7,438 bases of DNA, from the NCBI GenBank assembly GCA_945947715.1, contig CAMEYZ010000111.1:1-7438 (forward strand), in the 5' to 3' direction. The translations under genes were made by a program, and so were the position numbers. Below are positions 4,835 through 7,438 of this stretch, piece after piece. This DNA comes from an uncultured Clostridia bacterium (GTDB lineage: Bacteria; Bacillota; Clostridia; Oscillospirales; Ruminococcaceae). Position 1 is the stretch's first letter, and every line of letters begins with the position of its first letter. The notes under the pieces were generated by a model that had not been told where the DNA came from, ran no database searches, and saw nothing but the letters and a program-made list of their open reading frames with translations.

Positions 4835-5729
4835 TGTCAAAATCCTCCAGAAGGTCGAGACGGGCAAGGAATTTCACTTCCCTTTCTGTATGCTCGTCCT
4901 TATTGCTTGTAATGCTCACTGTTGGCTCGCTTTTTTTCACCGACATAATGCGGAAGGTCTCGCAGAAAAAGCCGATATTATCGTCCTCAAGAGAACGAAT
5001 ACGGTATCTTTTCCGTTCTGAGTAGCCGTACTTTTCGGTATTGATGATATCGAATCCGAAAAGAGGCGTGCGAACGCCTATGCAGCCTATCTCAAATTCG
5101 CTGACATTCTCAAAAACAATTTCCGCGGAAAACTTCACAGGCTCATTACTGTAAAAGGTCATAGAAACAAAGGGTACCTTGACCCCCTCTGAGCCGATGC
5201 CGCCGTAGAAGCTAAACTCGCCGAACCAGTCGAAATTGTACCAGTAAAAATCTGGCGCAATCGCAGCAATATCCGACACACCATATATTTCGCTGAAATT
5301 ATTTTTCAGAGCGCAGGGATCCTCGGTATGAGGCATATTGCGCCGCATACCCATAGGTATCTTTTCAAAACCCAGCTTTTCGTACCAGTGGATAAGACTG
5401 TCCTCGCAGAAAAGCTGGACGTTCATCTGATAGATGCCCGACTGGCAGTAATCCGCAAGTCGGGTGACTATTTCGCCGCCGATACCCATGCAGCGGTATT
5501 CTCTGCGGACACACACTCCGCTGATAATGGCGGCGATCATTCCGTCGGAGGCCACACGTCCCAGACCTACCAGCAGATCGCCGTCATATGCATAGACCGA
5601 ATAGAAGCTGTTATTTGCCTTTTCGATGTCCTCGTCGGTATAGCCCTTAAGATTATACCATTCCAGAGACTTATACAGGTCAATAGTATCTTCCCTGCGT
5701 TTCAGTTCAGAAACATATTCCAATTCCAC
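4821..5729 (-). CDS. GNAT-family N-acetyltransferase with an uncharacterised C-terminal domain
   Basis: The product has 302 residues. The first 135 or so form a GNAT acyl-CoA transferase domain. The acetyl-CoA loop is R79-C-M-G82-I-G84, after the strand IISGVCV (69-74), and the C-terminal end is HWYEKLGFEKI (114-124). The GNAT part alone is a standard length. The remaining residues, 150-302, form a second domain rich in predicted strands and aromatics (DFYWYNFDWFGEFSFYGG, 160-177) that I do not recognise. The start is GTG 5729, with GGGGAG (5743-5738) eight bases upstream. The gene lies between thrB (32-base gap) and tsaE (14-base overlap). In many bacteria a GNAT gene near tsaB is rimI, but this one is larger and precedes tsaE, so it is probably not RimI. 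The substrate is unknown. Confidence 0.88.
   Translation of the reverse strand: MELEYVSELKRREDTIDLYKSLEWYNLKGYTDEDIEKANNSFYSVYAYDGDLLVGLGRVASDGMIAAIISGVCVRREYRCMGIGGEIVTRLADYCQSGIYQMNVQLFCEDSLIHWYEKLGFEKIPMGMRRNMPHTEDPCALKNNFSEIYGVSDIAAIAPDFYWYNFDWFGEFSFYGGIGSEGVKVPFVSMTFYSNEPVKFSAEIVFENVSEFEIGCIGVRTPLFGFDIINTEKYGYSERKRYRIRSLEDDNIGFFCETFRIMSVKKSEPTVSITSNKDEHTEREVKFLARLDLLEDFDIGDI
4844..4848 (-). promoter_or_regulatory. Shine-Dalgarno that decides the tsaE start
   Basis: GGAGG on the minus strand, within the end of the GNAT gene, lies 9 bases before TTG 4834. It lies downstream of ATG 4867, so it cannot serve that codon. Confidence 0.65.
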
Positions 5730-5761
5730 TTTAATCTCTCCCCAAAGCGAAATTCAAAAAA

Positions 5762-6652
5762 TCATTCTACGATTCTTGTTCCTGCATTATCAATATGAAG
5801 CTCGTGAACGTCCCAGCTTTCAAGGCCTGCGCGGTCCAGTGCAAAGCGAAGCTTGCCTGCAAAGTAAGTGTTTTCGGCGTCAACAACTGTCATTATAGAA
5901 GGACCTGCGCCACTTATATATGCAGCATAGGCGCCGAGAGAATATGCCGTTTCGAAAACATCCGCCGCATGAGGAATAAGCTCAATCCTGTAGGGCTGAT
6001 GAAGCCTGTCGTCCACAGCAGTACGAAGGTTCTCATACTTGCCCGTCAGCAGCGAGGCACTGAAAAGAGCAGCTCTCGAAAGATTATACACTGCATCGGA
6101 GAAGGGTATCTCCTTTGGCAGGCACTGTCTTGCCTTTTCGGTCTTAAGCTCAAAATCAGGGACGATCACAATAAACTTAAGAGTGGTAAAAACCTCCTGC
6201 TTGACCCAGTGGACCTTTTTTCCGTCAAAGACAGCAGTAACAATTCCTCCGAGAAGAGCGGGGGCGGTATTGTCAGGGTGTCCCTCGATTTGAGCGGAAA
6301 GGTCAACCATTTCATCGAGAGTAAGAGGCTCTCCCATAAGCTTGTTGGCGCCCACCAGACCTGCGATGATGCAGGCACTGGAGCTGCCCATTCCCCTTGC
6401 CATAGGGATATTGTTCACCTGTTCGATACGAAGTCCCTTAAAGGGTCTGCCGCATATCTGATAGAGAGTTTTCGCGGTAGCGTAGACCATATTGCTTTCG
6501 TCCGCAGGAACATCAGTACCGTCCAGCGAGGAAATGCTTATACCGTCATACTCCTCAATATTTACATAGTTATAGTAGCTCAGAGCAAGCCCCAATGCAT
6601 CGAAGCCTGCTCCCAAATTTGCGCTTGTTGCAGGAATCTGAATCTTTATCAT
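5762..6652 (-). CDS. thrB: Homoserine kinase
   Basis: ThrB phosphorylates homoserine with ATP to O-phosphohomoserine, the substrate of threonine synthase. The product has 296 residues, normal for the family, and carries all GHMP-kinase landmarks: PATSANLGAGFD (7-18), the ATP-binding loop MARGMGSSSA (84-93), EGHPDN (123-128) and the C-terminal SGAGPS (247-252). No signal or membrane segment is present, so it is cytoplasmic. ATG 6652 gives the typical MIKIQIPATSANLG start. The ribosome site is weak (AGGT about 11 bases upstream), and the gene begins 19 bases after hom ends, so re-initiation after hom is likely. A TATAAT box sits immediately before the start codon and is discussed separately. 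The next pathway gene, thrC, is not seen here. Confidence 0.97.
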   Translation of the reverse strand: MIKIQIPATSANLGAGFDALGLALSYYNYVNIEEYDGISISSLDGTDVPADESNMVYATAKTLYQICGRPFKGLRIEQVNNIPMARGMGSSSACIIAGLVGANKLMGEPLTLDEMVDLSAQIEGHPDNTAPALLGGIVTAVFDGKKVHWVKQEVFTTLKFIVIVPDFELKTEKARQCLPKEIPFSDAVYNLSRAALFSASLLTGKYENLRTAVDDRLHQPYRIELIPHAADVFETAYSLGAYAAYISGAGPSIMTVVDAENTYFAGKLRFALDRAGLESWDVHELHIDNAGTRIVE

Positions 6653-6653
6653 A

Positions 6654-6682
6654 ATTATACACTACCTGTGTTCAAAAATCAA
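6654..6682 (-). promoter_or_regulatory. Promoter-like sequence across the hom/thrB junction
   Basis: On the minus strand TTGATT (6682-6677), a 17-base spacer and a perfect TATAAT (6659-6654) run from the end of hom to one base before the thrB start codon. Transcription would begin near 6647, inside thrB codon 2, so such an RNA could not make thrB normally. It could supply the GNAT, tsaE and tsaB genes. It may be a chance match. Confidence 0.35.
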
Positions 6683-7438
6683 GTACCCTAATGGTGCCGA
6701 GAACATTATTTTTATATTTGTTCATTTTTTCGTTAATATCGCACTCGGGGAGCTTAGGCGTAATGAAAGCCTTTTCTGAGTCAGGTCTGCCCGGTCTGTC
6801 GAGGTACTCAACCTCTCCGAAGAGCTCGTTTATCTCATTCTCAGAAACGCCATCGGTGCGGATATACATCTGCACCTCATCAAGAGTATAGTCCTTGATG
6901 AAGCTGTTATCGGAGCATTCCTCCCATGTCATGGAAACAGAGGTGCTGTCCTGTCTTGCGCAGTCGATGATATCGCCCACAACAGCGCTGGCTGTAGGAA
7001 GCTTTCCTGCGCCTCTGCCGTACATCATTATCCGGTCGAAACCGTCGCCGTATACCATAATGCCGTTGAAAACATCAGAAACATAGGACAGCTGATTTCC
7101 ATTGCAAACAAATGCGGGACGAACCATAGGAAGGATAGTTCCGTCCTCAAACTTCTTAACGGAGCCGATAAGCTTAACAGCGCCGCCCCAGTTTTCAGCG
7201 TACATGGAATCCTCCAGAGTAAGCTTTGTGATACCCTCAGTATGCACCCACTCAGGGTAAACATGCTTGCCGAATGCGAGAGAGGACAGGATACATATCT
7301 TACGGCATGCATCGTGACCCTCAACATCGGCGGTGGGGTCCTTTTCAGCGTAGCCCAGCTCCTGTGCCATTTTGAGAGCATCATCGAAGGCCATATTGTC
7401 GGATATCATCTTAGTGAGGATAAAGTTAGTGGTACCGT
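6672..7438 (-). CDS. hom: Homoserine dehydrogenase, C-terminal part (runs off the right edge)
   Basis: The enzyme reduces aspartate semialdehyde to homoserine with NAD(P)H, the branch point to threonine and methionine. The last 254 codons are present; the frame is open to the edge, and the N-terminal NAD(P)-binding domain is outside. The first visible residues, GTTNFILTKM, are the conserved NGTTN(Y/F)ILTKM segment. Further landmarks are ELGYAEKDPTADVEGHDA, YAENWGGAVKLIG (with the catalytic-type Lys before LIG) and YGRGAGKLPTASAVVGDI. After this comes a tail of about 95 residues. Its part DEVQMYIRTDG...AFITPKLPECDINEKM...GTIRVLDF has the look of a compact ACT regulatory domain, as in Firmicute Hom, though it is divergent. 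If so, threonine feedback is expected, but the sequence does not prove it. Stop codon 6674-6672 is 19 bases from thrB. Confidence 0.95.
   Translation of the reverse strand, partial: GTTNFILTKMISDNMAFDDALKMAQELGYAEKDPTADVEGHDACRKICILSSLAFGKHVYPEWVHTEGITKLTLEDSMYAENWGGAVKLIGSVKKFEDGTILPMVRPAFVCNGNQLSYVSDVFNGIMVYGDGFDRIMMYGRGAGKLPTASAVVGDIIDCARQDSTSVSMTWEECSDNSFIKDYTLDEVQMYIRTDGVSENEINELFGEVEYLDRPGRPDSEKAFITPKLPECDINEKMNKYKNNVLGTIRVLDF

Noticed and set aside
5795..6691. A 298-codon open frame on the plus strand, opposite thrB
   Set aside because: It lies antisense to a clear homoserine kinase with all family motifs. Its product has no recognisable domain, is unusually rich in Cys and basic residues, and is what codon bias on the other strand produces.
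6653..7438. Possible T-box or threonine attenuator for the hom-thrB operon
   Set aside because: The 5' end of hom and any leader lie beyond the right edge. Nothing inside the window shows a leader peptide, T-box or riboswitch.

Overview
The window is a gene-dense piece of a low-to-medium GC Firmicute chromosome. Every gene that can be supported is on the minus strand. Strong AGGAGG-type ribosome binding sites, TTGACA/TATAAT promoters, U-tailed hairpin terminators and the protein sequences point to a clostridial anaerobe. A Ruminococcus-like member of the Oscillospiraceae is the best guess, by inference only. No mobile element, CRISPR array, tRNA or rRNA gene is visible.

Reading in the direction of transcription (right to left), the window starts inside homoserine dehydrogenase (hom, 7438-6672). 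It continues through homoserine kinase (thrB), a two-domain GNAT acetyltransferase, tsaE, tsaB and a 61-residue orphan protein. This run ends at an intrinsic terminator at 3453-3416. Gaps are 51 bases or fewer, and the GNAT/tsaE and tsaE/tsaB pairs overlap, so it looks like one operon. hom and thrB make the precursor of threonine. TsaE and TsaB belong to the machinery that puts a threonine-derived group (t6A) on tRNA position 37. tsaE and tsaB probably start at TTG codons inside the preceding gene.

The second unit (3382-1718) has its own sigma-A-type promoter. A perfect 21-bp palindrome lies over the -35 box and spacer. The unit encodes a soluble PAS-PAS-GGDEF diguanylate cyclase that lacks the RxxD inhibition site, then an unrecognised 71-residue protein with a GTG start, then a strong terminator.

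The third unit (1714-510) is a single WYL-domain transcription factor with its own promoter. A near-palindrome sits at the predicted transcription start, suggesting autoregulation, and a terminator follows the gene. The fourth unit begins at a near-consensus promoter (491-463) and runs off the left edge. It encodes the N-terminal 131 residues of a CPA1/NhaP-type sodium/proton antiporter.

Most of the window is core metabolism and signalling, and there is no clear novel system. The points most worth following are the palindromic operator candidates, the threonine/t6A linkage, the uncharacterised C-terminal half of the GNAT protein, and the two small orphan genes.
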